From NCBI RefSeq assembly GCF_000716445.1, contig NZ_JNWK01000008.1, forward strand, positions 62,001-126,000: a stretch of DNA of 64,000 bases, written 5' to 3'. The notes beneath the pieces are model-generated. The model worked only from the letters and a program-made list of their open reading frames with translations. It was not told the origin of the DNA and ran no database searches. Within the stretch, counting starts at the first letter, position 1. The number at the start of each line of letters is the position of its first letter. Source of the DNA: Streptomyces wedmorensis. GTDB taxonomy: Bacteria > Actinomycetota > Actinomycetes > Streptomycetales > Streptomycetaceae. Below are positions 36,138 through 45,545 of this stretch, one piece after another. Position numbers and translations under genes: made by a program.

Positions 36138-36989
36138 ATGTCCACCTTCCCCGATGCCTCCGGAACCGGTTCGGTCGCCGACGCGCCGAACCTCGATTTC
36201 GCGGGCACCACGCCGTACGAGGACTACGTCCAGGCGGACGTCCTCACCCACCTCCAGCACCTCCGCTCGGACGACCCCGGCGAGATGGTCTTCCTGGTCA
36301 CCACCCAGGTCATGGAGCTGTGGTTCACGGTGATCGTCCACGAGTGGGAGACCGCGAGCCGCGCCCTGCGCGAGGACCGCGTCCCCGTCGCGATGGACGC
36401 CCTCAAGCGCTCGGTCCGCGAGCTGGAGGCGCTCAACCACTCCTGGCGCCCGCTCGCCCAGCTCACCCCCGGCCAGTTCAACGCCTACCGCGCCGCGCTC
36501 GGCGAGGGCTCCGGCTTCCAGTCGGCGATGTACCGGCGGATGGAGTTCCTGCTCGGCGACAAGGCCGCCTCCATGCTCGTGCCGCACCGGGGCGCGCCCC
36601 GCGTCCACGCCGAGCTGGAGAAGGCGCTCCAGGAGCCGAGCCTGTACGACGAGGTCCTCGCGTTCCTGTCCCGCCGCGGCCTGCCCGTCCCGGCGTCGGT
36701 CCTCTCCCGCGACCTGTCGCAGCGCTACGAGCCGTCCCCCGAGGTCGAGGCCGTCTGGGCCGGGATCTACGCGGACGCCGACCAGAACGGCGAGCTCGTC
36801 CGCCTTGGCGAGGCCCTCAGCGACGTCGCCGAACTCGTCTGGCGCTGGCGCAACGACCACCTGGTCGCGACCCGGCGCGCGATGGGCGCGAAGACCGGCA
36901 CCGGCGGCTCGGCGGGCGTGGCCTGGCTGGAGAAGCGGGCCCAGAAGAACGTGTTCCCCGAGCTCTGGACGGCCCGCAGCCATGTCTGA
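36138..36989 (+). CDS. kynA: Tryptophan 2,3-dioxygenase
   Basis: Heme enzyme opening the indole ring of L-tryptophan to N-formylkynurenine. 283 aa. It carries the N-terminal YEDYVQADVLTHLQHLRS, QVMELWFTVIVHEWE, the FQSAMYRRMEFLLGDK region, the WRWRNDHLVATRRAMG segment with the proximal heme His, and the mobile GTGGS loop. ATG 36138 follows GAGGAGA. The last 8 bases overlap kynureninase, so translation is coupled. Confidence 0.95.
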   Translation: MSTFPDASGTGSVADAPNLDFAGTTPYEDYVQADVLTHLQHLRSDDPGEMVFLVTTQVMELWFTVIVHEWETASRALREDRVPVAMDALKRSVRELEALNHSWRPLAQLTPGQFNAYRAALGEGSGFQSAMYRRMEFLLGDKAASMLVPHRGAPRVHAELEKALQEPSLYDEVLAFLSRRGLPVPASVLSRDLSQRYEPSPEVEAVWAGIYADADQNGELVRLGEALSDVAELVWRWRNDHLVATRRAMGAKTGTGGSAGVAWLEKRAQKNVFPELWTARSHV

Positions 36990-38184
36990 CCTCCTCAGGA
37001 ACAGGGCGCTGGAGCTCGACGCCGCCGACGGCCTCGCCAAGCACCGCGAGAGGTTCGCCCTCGACGAGGCCACCGTCTACCTCGACGGCAACTCGCTCGG
37101 CGCGCTGCCCGCGCACGTCCCGGCCCGGATGGCCGACGTCATCACCCGCGAGTGGGGCGAGCTGCGCATCCGCTCCTGGGACGAGTCCGGCTGGTGGACC
37201 GCGCCCGAGCGGATCGGCGACCGCATCGCGCCGATCGTCGGCGCCGCCCCCGGGCGGATAGTCGTCGGCGACTCGACGAGCGTGAACGTCTTCAAGGCGG
37301 TCGTCGCGGCCGCCCGGCTGGGCGGCGACGACCGGGACGAGATCCTCGTCGACGCGACGACCTTTCCCACGGACGGGTACATCGCGCAGTCGGCGGCGCG
37401 GATGACGGGTCACGAGATCGTGGCGTGCGACCCGGCCGACATGGCGGCCAAGGTGAGCGACCGCACGGCCGCCGCGCTCGTCAACCACGTCGACTACCGG
37501 ACCGGACGCCTCCAGGACCTGCCCGGCATCACCGCCGCCCTCCACGAGGCGGGCGCGCTCGCCCTCTGGGACCTGTGCCACAGCGCGGGCGCGCTGCCCG
37601 TCGGACTCGACGCGCACGGCGTCGACCTGGCCGTCGGCTGCACCTACAAGTACCTGAACGGCGGCCCCGGCGCGCCCGCGTACCTGTACGTCGCCGAGCG
37701 CCACCAGGCCGCCTTCGACTCGCCGCTGCCCGGCTGGAACTCGCACGCCGACCCGTTCGCCATGACCCCCGGGTACGAGGCGGCCGCGGGCGCCGTGCGG
37801 GGCCGGGTCGGCACGCCCGACATCCTCTCCATGCTGGCGCTCGAATCGGCGCTCGACGTGTGGGACGGGGTCGACATCGAGGACGTGCGGGCCAAGTCCC
37901 TCGCGCTGACGGACTTCTTCCTGGAGTGCGTCCGCGCGTACGCCCCCGAGGGCCGGGTCGAGTCGGCGACGCCCGCGGAGCACGGCGAGCGCGGCAGCCA
38001 GGTCGCGCTGCGCTGCGCCGACGCCCCGGCCGTGATGGCCGAGCTGATCCGGCGCGGTGTGGTCGGCGACCTGCGCCGCCCTGACGTGCTGCGGTTCGGC
38101 TTCACGCCGCTGTACGTCGGCTTCGCGGACGCGGAGCGGGCGGCCCGGGTCCTCGCGGAGGTCCTGACCGACCTCGCCGCCTGA
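36982..38184 (+). CDS. kynU: Kynureninase
   Basis: PLP enzyme cleaving kynurenine to anthranilate and alanine. 400 aa. It shows VYLDGNSLGALP, the phosphate-binding GDSTSVNVFK, DLCHSAGALPVGLDAHGVD with the PLP Asp, and the Schiff-base Lys in GCTYKYLNGGPGAPA. ATG 36982 lies inside the end of kynA. With kynA and the adjacent hydrolase it completes tryptophan-to-anthranilate conversion. A hairpin follows at 38206. Confidence 0.95.
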   Translation: MSDLLRNRALELDAADGLAKHRERFALDEATVYLDGNSLGALPAHVPARMADVITREWGELRIRSWDESGWWTAPERIGDRIAPIVGAAPGRIVVGDSTSVNVFKAVVAAARLGGDDRDEILVDATTFPTDGYIAQSAARMTGHEIVACDPADMAAKVSDRTAAALVNHVDYRTGRLQDLPGITAALHEAGALALWDLCHSAGALPVGLDAHGVDLAVGCTYKYLNGGPGAPAYLYVAERHQAAFDSPLPGWNSHADPFAMTPGYEAAAGAVRGRVGTPDILSMLALESALDVWDGVDIEDVRAKSLALTDFFLECVRAYAPEGRVESATPAEHGERGSQVALRCADAPAVMAELIRRGVVGDLRRPDVLRFGFTPLYVGFADAERAARVLAEVLTDLAA

Positions 38185-38205
38185 GGCACGAAGGTCCGAT
38201 GATCG

Positions 38206-38252
38206 CCTGATCTGCGGGGGCTCCGGTGCTGATACCGTCCCCGCAGGTCAGG
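38206..38252 (+). terminator. Hairpin after kynU (attenuating terminator)
   Basis: A 14-bp stem with one T-G pair (38206-38219 with 38239-38252) and a 19-nt loop lies in the 103-bp gap between kynU and the hydrolase. The loop contains a -10-like TACCGT, so the hydrolase may also have its own promoter. Confidence 0.55.
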
Positions 38253-38287
38253 CCAATTCGGCCCCGTACCCGAGAGGTTGGAACAGC

Positions 38288-39157
38288 ATGCCGGACCCCG
38301 CCGCGCGCGATGCCGCCGAAGAGGCGTCGGCCTTCTCGCACCCGGCCGTCCCCCCGGACGCCTCCGCCGCGTACGGCGACCACCCGGACCAGGTGGTCGA
38401 CTTCTACGCCCCGCGCGACGGACGCACCCGGGCCCCGCTCGTCGTCGCCCTGCACGGCGGCGCCTGGCGGGCACCGTACGACCGGCAGCACCTGACCCCC
38501 TTCGTGGACTTCCTGGCCCGCCGGGGCTTCGCCGTGGCGAACGTCGAGTACCGGCGCGGCAGCGACATCCCCCGCCAGGGAGGCACGGCCCCGGTCGCCG
38601 GGCGTTGGCCGGAGACCTTCGACGACGTGGCCGCCGCCCTCGACGCCGTACCGGGGCTGGCCGCCGAGCACCTGCCGCAGGCCGACACCGGACGGATCGT
38701 CCTCACCGGCCACTCCGCCGGCGGTCACCTCGCCCTCTGGGCCGCCGCCCGGCACGTCCTGCCCGCCGGCTCCCCCTGGCGCCTCCCGGCCCCGCCCGCC
38801 CTGCGCGGCGTCGTCTCCCTCGCCCCGATCGCCCACTTCGCGCGGGCGGTCGAGCTCGGGGTGTGCGGCGGCGCGGTCACCGAACTCCTCGGCGGCGAGG
38901 CCGACCACGCGGCGCGCGCGGCGCACACGGACCCCGCCCTCCTCCTTCCGACGGGCATCGCGACCACCCTGGTGCAGGGCCGCGAGGACGTCGTCGTCCC
39001 GTACGCCGTCGCCGAGGCCTACGCGGACGCGGCGGCCAAGGCCGGCGAGCAGGTCGGCCTCACGCTCCTGGAAGAGATCGGCCACTTCCCCCTGATCGAC
39101 CCGGCCGCCGACGCCTGCGCGGTGGTCGCGGAGGAGATCGCCCAGCTGGCCTTCTAG
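38288..39157 (+). CDS. Alpha/beta hydrolase, probable kynurenine formamidase
   Basis: 289 aa alpha/beta-hydrolase. It has the oxyanion motif HGGAW after VDFYAPRD, the nucleophile elbow LTGHSAGGHLALW, an Asp in LVQGREDVVVPY and the His in EIGHFPL. This is the arylformamidase/esterase_D group. Directly downstream of kynA-kynU the obvious role is removing formate from N-formylkynurenine, the step between them; no KynB-type (metal) formamidase is present here. The substrate is inferred from context, and a general esterase role is the alternative. Confidence 0.82.
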   Translation: MPDPAARDAAEEASAFSHPAVPPDASAAYGDHPDQVVDFYAPRDGRTRAPLVVALHGGAWRAPYDRQHLTPFVDFLARRGFAVANVEYRRGSDIPRQGGTAPVAGRWPETFDDVAAALDAVPGLAAEHLPQADTGRIVLTGHSAGGHLALWAAARHVLPAGSPWRLPAPPALRGVVSLAPIAHFARAVELGVCGGAVTELLGGEADHAARAAHTDPALLLPTGIATTLVQGREDVVVPYAVAEAYADAAAKAGEQVGLTLLEEIGHFPLIDPAADACAVVAEEIAQLAF

Positions 39158-39242
39158 GGACCGTCTAGTACTCAGGGGGGACCCGGAAGGATCCGTACAG
39201 AGCCGGACGACCCCGCTCGCGGCCCCCCGTACCGTGGTTCGT

Positions 39243-40604
39243 GTGACCCAGACACAGTCCTCCGAGACGAGCCGCAGCCCCGAGTTCCGCCTGGTGCAGG
39301 TGGCGCTCGGGGGACTGCGCCAGGAACTCTTCCACGACGCGTTCGCGTACCGGCCGCTGAAGCGCATGGACACGGGGAGCGGCCCGACCCGCTTCCTGCC
39401 GGCGCGGATACGGGTGTACGCCGGGCTGCTGCCGCACGCGGTCGTCGCCTTCATGGCGGTGATCGTCTTCTTCATCGGTCTCGAACGGTTCCACGGCGGC
39501 ATCGGCCCGATCGGGCTCGCCGCCACCCTCACGCCGACCGCGATCGTGCTGCTCACCCTGGTCCGGCCGGTGCTCTCCTTCTGGGCCTCGCTCGGCACGA
39601 CGCCGTTCATCGGGGCCGTCGCCGGATTCGGGACGGGCTGGCCCTGGGCGGCGAACTCGTTCGCAGCCCACCTGGTGGTCCTCGGCGTGGTCGCCGCCCG
39701 CACCCGGCCCCGTACCGCCGTGTGGATGTGGATCGGGACGGCGGGCTACGCGCTCTTCGCCGAGGTGTTCCTCGGCAGGGGCGGCGGCACCGACGCCGTC
39801 CCGATGCTGTTCGTGGCGGCGCTGGTCCTGCTCTCCGTCACCGTCTTCCAGGTCCGCCGCCAGGCCGACCGCGAGGTCACCGCGCAGCAGACCGTCACCG
39901 CCCAGGAGATCTCCAAGCGGACGGTCCTGGAGGAGCGCACCACCATCGCCCGCGAGCTCCACGACGTCGTCGCCCACCACATGTCGGTGGTCGCCATCCA
40001 GGCGGAGGCCGCCCCGTACCGCGTCGAGAACCCGCCGCCGGAGCTGGAGCAGGCCTTCCTCACCATCCGGGAGAACGCCGTCGCCGCGCTCACCGAGCTG
40101 CGCCGCATCCTCGGTGTCGTACGGGCCGAGGACTACGAGGCGCCCGACGCCCCGCAGCCCACCCTCGGCGACCTGGACGCCCTGATCCGCAACGTCGCTG
40201 AGGCCGGCCTCGACGTCGAGAAGACCGTGACCGGCGCGGTGCGCGAGCTGCCCCAGGGCGTCGAGCTCTCCGCCTACCGGATCGTCCAGGAGGCCCTGTC
40301 GAACGTGCTGCGGCACGCGCCGGGCGCGGCCGCGAAGGTCGAGGTCAGCTACGTCCTCGGCGGGCTGGGGCTGCGGATCGCCAACGGCCCGGCACGGGGT
40401 CTCGTCAATCCCGCCCGTCACCCGGCCACCGCCCCTCAAGGAGGACTTCGCCCGCCCCCCTCGATTGGCGCCGGGCACGGCATCACCGGCATGCGGGAGC
40501 GTGTGACGATGCTGGGCGGGGAGATGACGGCCGAGGTCACCGACGACGGCGGCTACGAGGTGACGGCCTTCGTCCCCGTGAGCCGCGAGGAGGTCCCGCA
40601 GTGA
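39243..40604 (+). CDS. NarL-type sensor histidine kinase
   Basis: About 453 aa. Residues 50-210 contain five to six membrane helices without a large external loop (LPHAVVAFMAVIVFFIG and on). A HisKA_3 helix ERTTIARELHDVVAHHMSVV carries the phosphorylated His. The ATPase part keeps YRIVQEALSNVLRHA, AHGIT-like GHGITGMRERV and GYEVTAFVP. GTG 39243 is favoured (a TACCGT -10-like box lies 7 bases upstream, suggesting a leaderless message); GTG 39234 is also in frame. Its stop overlaps the response regulator by 4 bp. The signal is unknown; membrane-embedded sensing is likely. Confidence 0.9.
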   Translation: MTQTQSSETSRSPEFRLVQVALGGLRQELFHDAFAYRPLKRMDTGSGPTRFLPARIRVYAGLLPHAVVAFMAVIVFFIGLERFHGGIGPIGLAATLTPTAIVLLTLVRPVLSFWASLGTTPFIGAVAGFGTGWPWAANSFAAHLVVLGVVAARTRPRTAVWMWIGTAGYALFAEVFLGRGGGTDAVPMLFVAALVLLSVTVFQVRRQADREVTAQQTVTAQEISKRTVLEERTTIARELHDVVAHHMSVVAIQAEAAPYRVENPPPELEQAFLTIRENAVAALTELRRILGVVRAEDYEAPDAPQPTLGDLDALIRNVAEAGLDVEKTVTGAVRELPQGVELSAYRIVQEALSNVLRHAPGAAAKVEVSYVLGGLGLRIANGPARGLVNPARHPATAPQGGLRPPPSIGAGHGITGMRERVTMLGGEMTAEVTDDGGYEVTAFVPVSREEVPQ

Positions 40605-41263
40605 TCCGCGTACTGATCGTCGACGACCAGATGATGGTCCGCGAGGGCTTCTCGGTGCTGCTCGGCGCGATGCCGGACATCGAGGTCGTCGGCGAGGCCG
40701 TCAACGGCCGGGAGGCGATCGCCCAGGTCGCCGCCCTCCACCCGGACGTGGTCCTCATGGACATCCGGATGCCCGAACTGAACGGCATCGACGCCACCCG
40801 GGAGATCGTCGCCGCCGACGCCGACGCGAAGGTGCTCGTCCTGACCACCTTCGACCTGGACGAGTACGTGTACCAGGCGCTCCGCGCCGGGGCGTCCGGC
40901 TTCCTGCTCAAGGACGCCTCGGCCCGGCAGCTCGCGGACGGGGTGCGGGTGGTCGCGGCCGGCGAGGCACTGCTCGCGCCGACCGTCACCAAGCGGCTGA
41001 TCACCGAGTTCGCCAAGGCGCCGGGGACCTCCCCGCGCCCGCCGGCGATGGCGCAGATCGGGGAGCTGACCGAGCGGGAGACGGAGGTCCTCGTCCTCAT
41101 CGCCCAGGGCCTGTCGAACGCCGAGATCGCCGAGCACCTCGTCGTCGCCGAGTCCACGATCAAGACGCACGTCAGCCGCATCCTGGTGAAGCTGGGCCTG
41201 CGCGACCGCACGCAGGCGGCGGTCTTCGCGTACGAGGCGGGACTGGTGCGGGTCGGCGGCTGA
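40601..41263 (+). CDS. NarL/LuxR-family response regulator
   Basis: 220 aa from GTG 40601 (GTGA overlap). The receiver has IVDDQMMVREGF, the phosphorylated Asp in VVLMDIRMPELNG, LTTFDLDEYVY and the Lys in FLLKDAS. The LuxR HTH is LTERETEVLVLIAQGLSNAEIAEHLVV with the recognition helix ESTIKTHVSRIL. It is a canonical partner of the upstream kinase. Targets are unknown; the P450 gene starting 27 bp downstream may be co-regulated. Confidence 0.93.
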   Translation: MIRVLIVDDQMMVREGFSVLLGAMPDIEVVGEAVNGREAIAQVAALHPDVVLMDIRMPELNGIDATREIVAADADAKVLVLTTFDLDEYVYQALRAGASGFLLKDASARQLADGVRVVAAGEALLAPTVTKRLITEFAKAPGTSPRPPAMAQIGELTERETEVLVLIAQGLSNAEIAEHLVVAESTIKTHVSRILVKLGLRDRTQAAVFAYEAGLVRVGG

Positions 41264-41290
41264 GCCGGTCCACGGGGGTAGCGTCCGTCC

Positions 41291-42478
41291 ATGGATGCCG
41301 TTTACGACCCCTGGTCGCCGGAGTTCGTCGCCGACCCGTATCCCGCCTACGCCGAGCTGCGCGCCGCCGGCCGCGCCCACTGGCACGCCCCCACCCGCCA
41401 GTGGCTGATCCCGCACTACGAGGACGTGTCGGCGCTGCTCCGCGACCGGCGGCTCGGCCGGACGTACACGCACCGCTTCACGCACGAGGAGTTCGGGCGG
41501 GAGGCGCCGGACGCCGCGTACGAGCCGTTCCACACGCTCAACGACCACGGGCTGCTCGACCTGGAGGCGGCCGACCACACCCGGATCCGGCGGCTGGTGT
41601 CGAAGGCCTTCACGCCGCGCACGGTCGAGAACCTGGCGCCGACGGTACGGCGGCTGGCCGCCGGGCTCGTCGGGGATCTGGTGGCGGCGGGCGGCGGCGA
41701 CCTGCTCGCCACGGTCGCCGAGCCCCTGCCGGTGGCGGTGATCGCCGAGATGCTGGGGATCCCGGCGGACGACGAGGAGCGGGGGCGGCTGCGGCCCTGG
41801 TCGGCGGCGATCTGCGGGATGTTCGAACTGAACCCGTCGGAGGAGACGGCCCGGCGGGCGGTCAGGGCCTCGGTCGAGTTCTCCGACTACCTGCGGGAGC
41901 TCATCGCACGGCGGCGGAAGGCGCCGGGGGAGGACCTGATCTCGTCCCTGATCGCGGTGGAGGAGCTGACGGAACAGGAGATGATCTCCACCTGCGTCCT
42001 GCTCCTGAACGCGGGCCACGAGGCCACGGTGAACACCACGGTCACCGGCTGGTGGACGCTGCTCAAGGAGGGCGTGCGCCCTGATCCCGAACAGTTGTCC
42101 ACAGCTGTGGAAGAACTTCTCCGGTACGACACCCCGCTCCAGATGTTCGAGCGCTGGGTCCTCGACGACATCGAGCTCGGCGGCCGGCTCATCCCGCGCG
42201 GTTCCGAGGTCGCCCTGCTCTTCGGCTCCGCCAACCGCGACCCGGCACGCTTCGGGCCGACCGCCGACGCGCTCGACCTCACCCGGGCCGACAACCCCCA
42301 CATCACCTTCGGCGCCGGCATCCACTACTGCCTCGGAGCCCCGCTCGCCCGCCTCGAACTCACCGCCGTGTTCGGCGAGTTGCTGAGGCGGGCGCCGGGG
42401 ATGCGGCTCGCGGCCGAGCCGGTGCGGACACCGGGGTACGTCATCCGGGGCTTCGAGGAGCTGCTCGTCGAGGTGTGA
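41291..42478 (+). CDS. Cytochrome P450
   Basis: 395 aa soluble bacterial P450. The heme-binding loop is FGAGIHYCLGAPLARLE (Cys about 347), the ExxR motif is EELLRYD, and the I-helix reads LLNAGHEATVNT, where the usual acid-alcohol pair is E-A-T rather than E-T-T. It would hydroxylate a small molecule using external ferredoxin, none of which is encoded here. It follows a two-component system on the same strand. A perfect DnaA-box-like TTGTCCACA lies inside the gene at 42095 and is probably chance. Confidence 0.93.
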   Translation: MDAVYDPWSPEFVADPYPAYAELRAAGRAHWHAPTRQWLIPHYEDVSALLRDRRLGRTYTHRFTHEEFGREAPDAAYEPFHTLNDHGLLDLEAADHTRIRRLVSKAFTPRTVENLAPTVRRLAAGLVGDLVAAGGGDLLATVAEPLPVAVIAEMLGIPADDEERGRLRPWSAAICGMFELNPSEETARRAVRASVEFSDYLRELIARRRKAPGEDLISSLIAVEELTEQEMISTCVLLLNAGHEATVNTTVTGWWTLLKEGVRPDPEQLSTAVEELLRYDTPLQMFERWVLDDIELGGRLIPRGSEVALLFGSANRDPARFGPTADALDLTRADNPHITFGAGIHYCLGAPLARLELTAVFGELLRRAPGMRLAAEPVRTPGYVIRGFEELLVEV

Positions 42479-42490
42479 GCCGCCGGGCCG

Positions 42491-44056
42491 TCAGCCGGTC
42501 ACGTCCCGGCGGCGCAGCCCCGCCAGGCCGGCTGCCGTCAGGGCCGCCGCCAGGGCGGTCAGGACCAGCACCGGCGGCCAGTCCACGGCGGGGCCCGGCA
42601 GCTTCGGCAGGTGCCCGAACGGGGAGAGGTCGAGGACCGCCTGCGGCAGCCCGAGCGCCGGGCCGACCCAGCCGAGGGCCAGACAGAGACCGGCCGCCCC
42701 CCAGGCGGCGGCAGCGGCCCGGGGGAGGGCGCCCCACAGCAGGACCGCCAGCCCGGCGAGCGCCCACACGGCCGGGAGCTGGACGAGCGCGGCGCCCAGG
42801 ACGGGACCGAGGTCGTGGCCGTACGAGAGGGCGAGGCCGAGCCCGGCCAGGGCCAGGATCAGGGCCGAGCCGCCGAAGGCGATCACCAGGTGCCCGGCGG
42901 CCCAGCGGAGCCGGCCCAGGGCGCCCGCGAGGAGCGGCTCCGCCCGGCCCGAGGTCTCCTCGCCGTGCGGCCGCAGCACCGAGCCGACCGCGTACAGGGC
43001 GGCGATCATCCCGAAGAGGGACACCATGGTGGCGAGGAAGGCGTCCGTCAGCGCGCTCTGCCCGCCCATCCGCTCGAAGATCTCGCGGGCCCGCTCGTTG
43101 TTGCCGACGATGTCGGCCGCGCCCTCCACCATCCCGCCGAACACGAGCCCGCCGATCAGGAAGCCGAGCGACCAGCCGAGGAGCGTCCCGCGCTGGAGCC
43201 GCCAGGCGAGCGCCCCGGCCGTCGCGAGGCGTCCCTCCGCCGGGCCCGGCCGGGTCGCGAGGAAGCCCGCCCCGACGTCCCTGCGGGCGGCCAGCGCGTA
43301 CGCGGCCGACGCCTGGAGCAGGACGGCCGCGACGATCAGGGCCGGCACCCACCAGCGTTCGCCGGCGAAGGCGCGGACGTGCTCGGCCCAGCCGACGGGG
43401 GAGAGCCAGGTCAGCACGGAGGAGCCGTCGGAGGTCCCCGCGTCGCCGGCCGCCCGCAGCACGAAGGCCAGGCCCAGGGCGGCGGCCGTCAGGCCCTTGG
43501 CGAGCCGGGCGCTCTCCGTGAACTGGGCGGCGAGCGCGGCGGCGGTGGCGAAGACCATGCCGGTGCCGCCGATCGCCAGACCGAGCGCGAGCGCCCCGGC
43601 CGCCCCCTGTCCGGCGAGCCCGGCGGTGACGATGAGGGCGACGGCCGCGTTCAGGCCGAGCGCGGCGAGGAGGGCGGCGGTCAGCGGGGCGCGGCGGCCC
43701 ACCGCCCCGGCGGACAGCATCTCCTGACGGCCCGTCTCCTCCTCCTCGCGGGTGTGCCGGACCACCACGATCAGGCTCGCGACGGCGGCGAGGACCGCGC
43801 CGAAGGTGCCGAAGCGCCAGGCGACGAGCCCGCCGAGGGAGTCGCCGAAGACCGGCCCGTACAGCGCGCGCATCGAGCTGTTGGCGGTCATGGAGGCGGC
43901 GAGTTCGGCCCGCTCGGCGGCCGTGCCGTACAGCCCTTCGAGGGAGCCGGCGCCGCTCGCGACCATCCCGCCGACGACGAGCGCCCAGACCGGGATCATC
44001 AGCCGGTCGCGGCGCAGGGCGAGCCGGGTGAGGGTGCCGGTGCCGGCGAGACTCAT
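42491..44056 (-). CDS. ABC-2-type exporter permease, 12-helix
   Basis: 521 aa from ATG 44056, overlapping the ATPase stop (ATGA). About 12 membrane segments are arranged as two six-helix halves ([70 protein letters not shown]). This is the long actinobacterial ABC-2 permease type found with a single ATPase, usually for drug or antibiotic export (inference). Expression is probably controlled by the divergent GbsR-like regulator. Confidence 0.88.
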   Translation of the reverse strand: MSLAGTGTLTRLALRRDRLMIPVWALVVGGMVASGAGSLEGLYGTAAERAELAASMTANSSMRALYGPVFGDSLGGLVAWRFGTFGAVLAAVASLIVVVRHTREEEETGRQEMLSAGAVGRRAPLTAALLAALGLNAAVALIVTAGLAGQGAAGALALGLAIGGTGMVFATAAALAAQFTESARLAKGLTAAALGLAFVLRAAGDAGTSDGSSVLTWLSPVGWAEHVRAFAGERWWVPALIVAAVLLQASAAYALAARRDVGAGFLATRPGPAEGRLATAGALAWRLQRGTLLGWSLGFLIGGLVFGGMVEGAADIVGNNERAREIFERMGGQSALTDAFLATMVSLFGMIAALYAVGSVLRPHGEETSGRAEPLLAGALGRLRWAAGHLVIAFGGSALILALAGLGLALSYGHDLGPVLGAALVQLPAVWALAGLAVLLWGALPRAAAAAWGAAGLCLALGWVGPALGLPQAVLDLSPFGHLPKLPGPAVDWPPVLVLTALAAALTAAGLAGLRRRDVTG

Positions 44057-44970
44057 GACGCCACCTCGTCCGTGTAGTGGCGGAGGAAAAGCTCCTCCAG
44101 GGTCGGCGGGGTCGAGGTCAGGCTCCGTACGCCCGACTCGGTCAGGGACCGCAGGACGGCGTCGAGCTTGTCGGTGTCGACCTGGAACGTCACGCGGCCG
44201 CCCGGGCCCCCTTCGGCTTCCTGGAGGGCGAAGCCGTGGACGCCGGGCAGGCGGGCGAGTCCGTTCGGCGGTCCGGCGAGTTCGGCGGTGACGCTGGTAC
44301 GGGTCAGATGGCGCAGCTCCGTCAGCGAACCCGACTCGACGGTCCGGCCCTTGCGGACGATGCTGACCCGGTCGCAGAGCGCCTCGACCTCGCTGAGGAT
44401 GTGGCTCGACAGCAGGACGGTCCGGCCCCGGTCGCGGGCCTCCTCGACGCAGCTCCGGAAGACCTCCTCCATCAGCGGGTCGAGGCCGCTGGTCGGCTCG
44501 TCGAGGACGAGCAGGTCGACGTCGGCGGCGAAGGCGGCGACGAGGGCGACCTTCTGCCGGTTGCCCTTGGAGTAGGTGCGGCCCTTCTTGGTGGGGTCGA
44601 GCTCGAAGCGCTCGATCAGCTCCGCGCGCCGGGCCCGGTCGAGGCCGCCGGCCCCGCGCAGCCTGCCGTACAGGTCGATGACCTCGCCGCCGGAGAGGTT
44701 GCGCCAGAGGGTGACGTCGCCGGGGACGTACGCGATGCGGCGGTGCAGGGCGACGGCGTCCTGCCAGGGGTCGCGGCCGAGCACCCGGGCGCCGCCGGAG
44801 TCGGGCCGCAGCAGGCCCAGGAGGACCCGGATGGTGGTGGACTTCCCGGCGCCGTTGGGGCCGAGGAAGCCGTGGACCTCGCCGGTCTCCACCGCGAGGT
44901 CGAGGCCGTCCAGCGCGTGGGTGCGCCCGAAGGACTTGTGGAGTCCGGCGACGCTGATTGCCTTCGTCAT
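44053..44970 (-). CDS. ABC transporter ATP-binding protein (drug-export type)
   Basis: 305 aa. Walker [18 protein letters not shown]-loop region [14 protein letters not shown], the signature as [15 protein letters not shown], Walker [14 protein letters not shown] and H-loop [12 protein letters not shown] are all intact. A C-terminal accessory domain (about 215-305) is typical of DrrA/CcmA-type exporters. First gene of the exporter operon, divergent from a MarR/GbsR-like regulator with a palindromic operator between. Confidence 0.94.
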   Translation of the reverse strand: MTKAISVAGLHKSFGRTHALDGLDLAVETGEVHGFLGPNGAGKSTTIRVLLGLLRPDSGGARVLGRDPWQDAVALHRRIAYVPGDVTLWRNLSGGEVIDLYGRLRGAGGLDRARRAELIERFELDPTKKGRTYSKGNRQKVALVAAFAADVDLLVLDEPTSGLDPLMEEVFRSCVEEARDRGRTVLLSSHILSEVEALCDRVSIVRKGRTVESGSLTELRHLTRTSVTAELAGPPNGLARLPGVHGFALQEAEGGPGGRVTFQVDTDKLDAVLRSLTESGVRSLTSTPPTLEELFLRHYTDEVAS

Positions 44971-44990
44971 GCTTCAGAACGTACGGTAGT

Positions 44991-45006
44991 TTCACAAATT
45001 TGTGAA
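44991..45006. promoter_or_regulatory. Palindromic operator between exporter and GbsR-like regulator
   Basis: TTCACAAATTTGTGAA is a perfect 16-nt palindrome, strikingly AT-rich in this GC-rich setting. It lies 20 bp upstream of the exporter ATPase start and 26 bp upstream of the regulator start. A TATAAA (45019-45024) nearby is a candidate -10 for the regulator. Autoregulation plus exporter repression is the natural reading. Confidence 0.75.
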
Positions 45007-45032
45007 GTTAAGGAAGCGTATAAAGTCAGGGG

Positions 45033-45545
45033 ATGGGTGAGACCGAGATGACCAGGACAGACGGGGACCGCGAAGAGGCGGTCTCCCGCTTCGTGGAGCG
45101 CTTCGCCGCCGAGATGACCGCCGCCGGCATGCAGCGCATGGCGAGCCGCGTCTTCGCGGCCCTCCTCGCCTCCGAGAAGGCGTCCATGACCTCGGCCGAA
45201 CTCGCCGAACAGCTCCGGATCAGCCCGGCCGCCGTCTCCGGCGCGATCGGCTACCTCACCCAGGTCGACATGGTCAGCCGCGAGCGCGACCCCGGCACCC
45301 GCCGCGACCGCTACGTCCTCCACAACGAGCTCTGGTACGAGACCTTCACCCGCCGCGACCAGGTCCTCGTCCGCTGGGAGAAGGTCCTGAACGAAGGCGC
45401 CGAGACCCTCGGCCCCGACACCGCCGCCGGCCGCCGCACCGCCGAGACCGCCGAGTTCTTCGCGTTCCTCCACGGCGAGATGGCCGGGATCATGGACCGC
45501 TGGCGCGACCGCCGGGCCGCCCGCGGCACCCCTCAGGAGGACTGA
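45033..45545 (+). CDS. MarR/GbsR-family transcriptional regulator
   Basis: 170 aa. A winged HTH is seen in SRVFAALLASEKASMTSAELAEQL, RISPAAVSGAIGYLTQV and DMVSRERDPGTRRDRYVL (wing). Dimer helices lie at both ends. GbsR-type regulators near ABC exporters respond to drugs or osmolytes. The start may be ATG 45033 or 45048. The 3' end overlaps the convergent membrane-protein gene by 13 bp. Confidence 0.88.
   Translation: MGETEMTRTDGDREEAVSRFVERFAAEMTAAGMQRMASRVFAALLASEKASMTSAELAEQLRISPAAVSGAIGYLTQVDMVSRERDPGTRRDRYVLHNELWYETFTRRDQVLVRWEKVLNEGAETLGPDTAAGRRTAETAEFFAFLHGEMAGIMDRWRDRRAARGTPQED

Noticed and set aside
42095..42103. Perfect DnaA-box-like TTGTCCACA in the P450 gene, and inverted CTGTCCACA in the hspR terminator (16293-16312).
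   Set aside because: Both are isolated; no cluster of boxes or AT-rich unwinding region is present, and one is explained by terminator symmetry. Not an origin.
42491..44995. An 834-aa frame suggesting an ATPase-permease fusion.
   Set aside because: The ATPase is encoded in another frame with intact motifs; the permease starts at ATG 44056, and the upstream part of this frame is a shadow.
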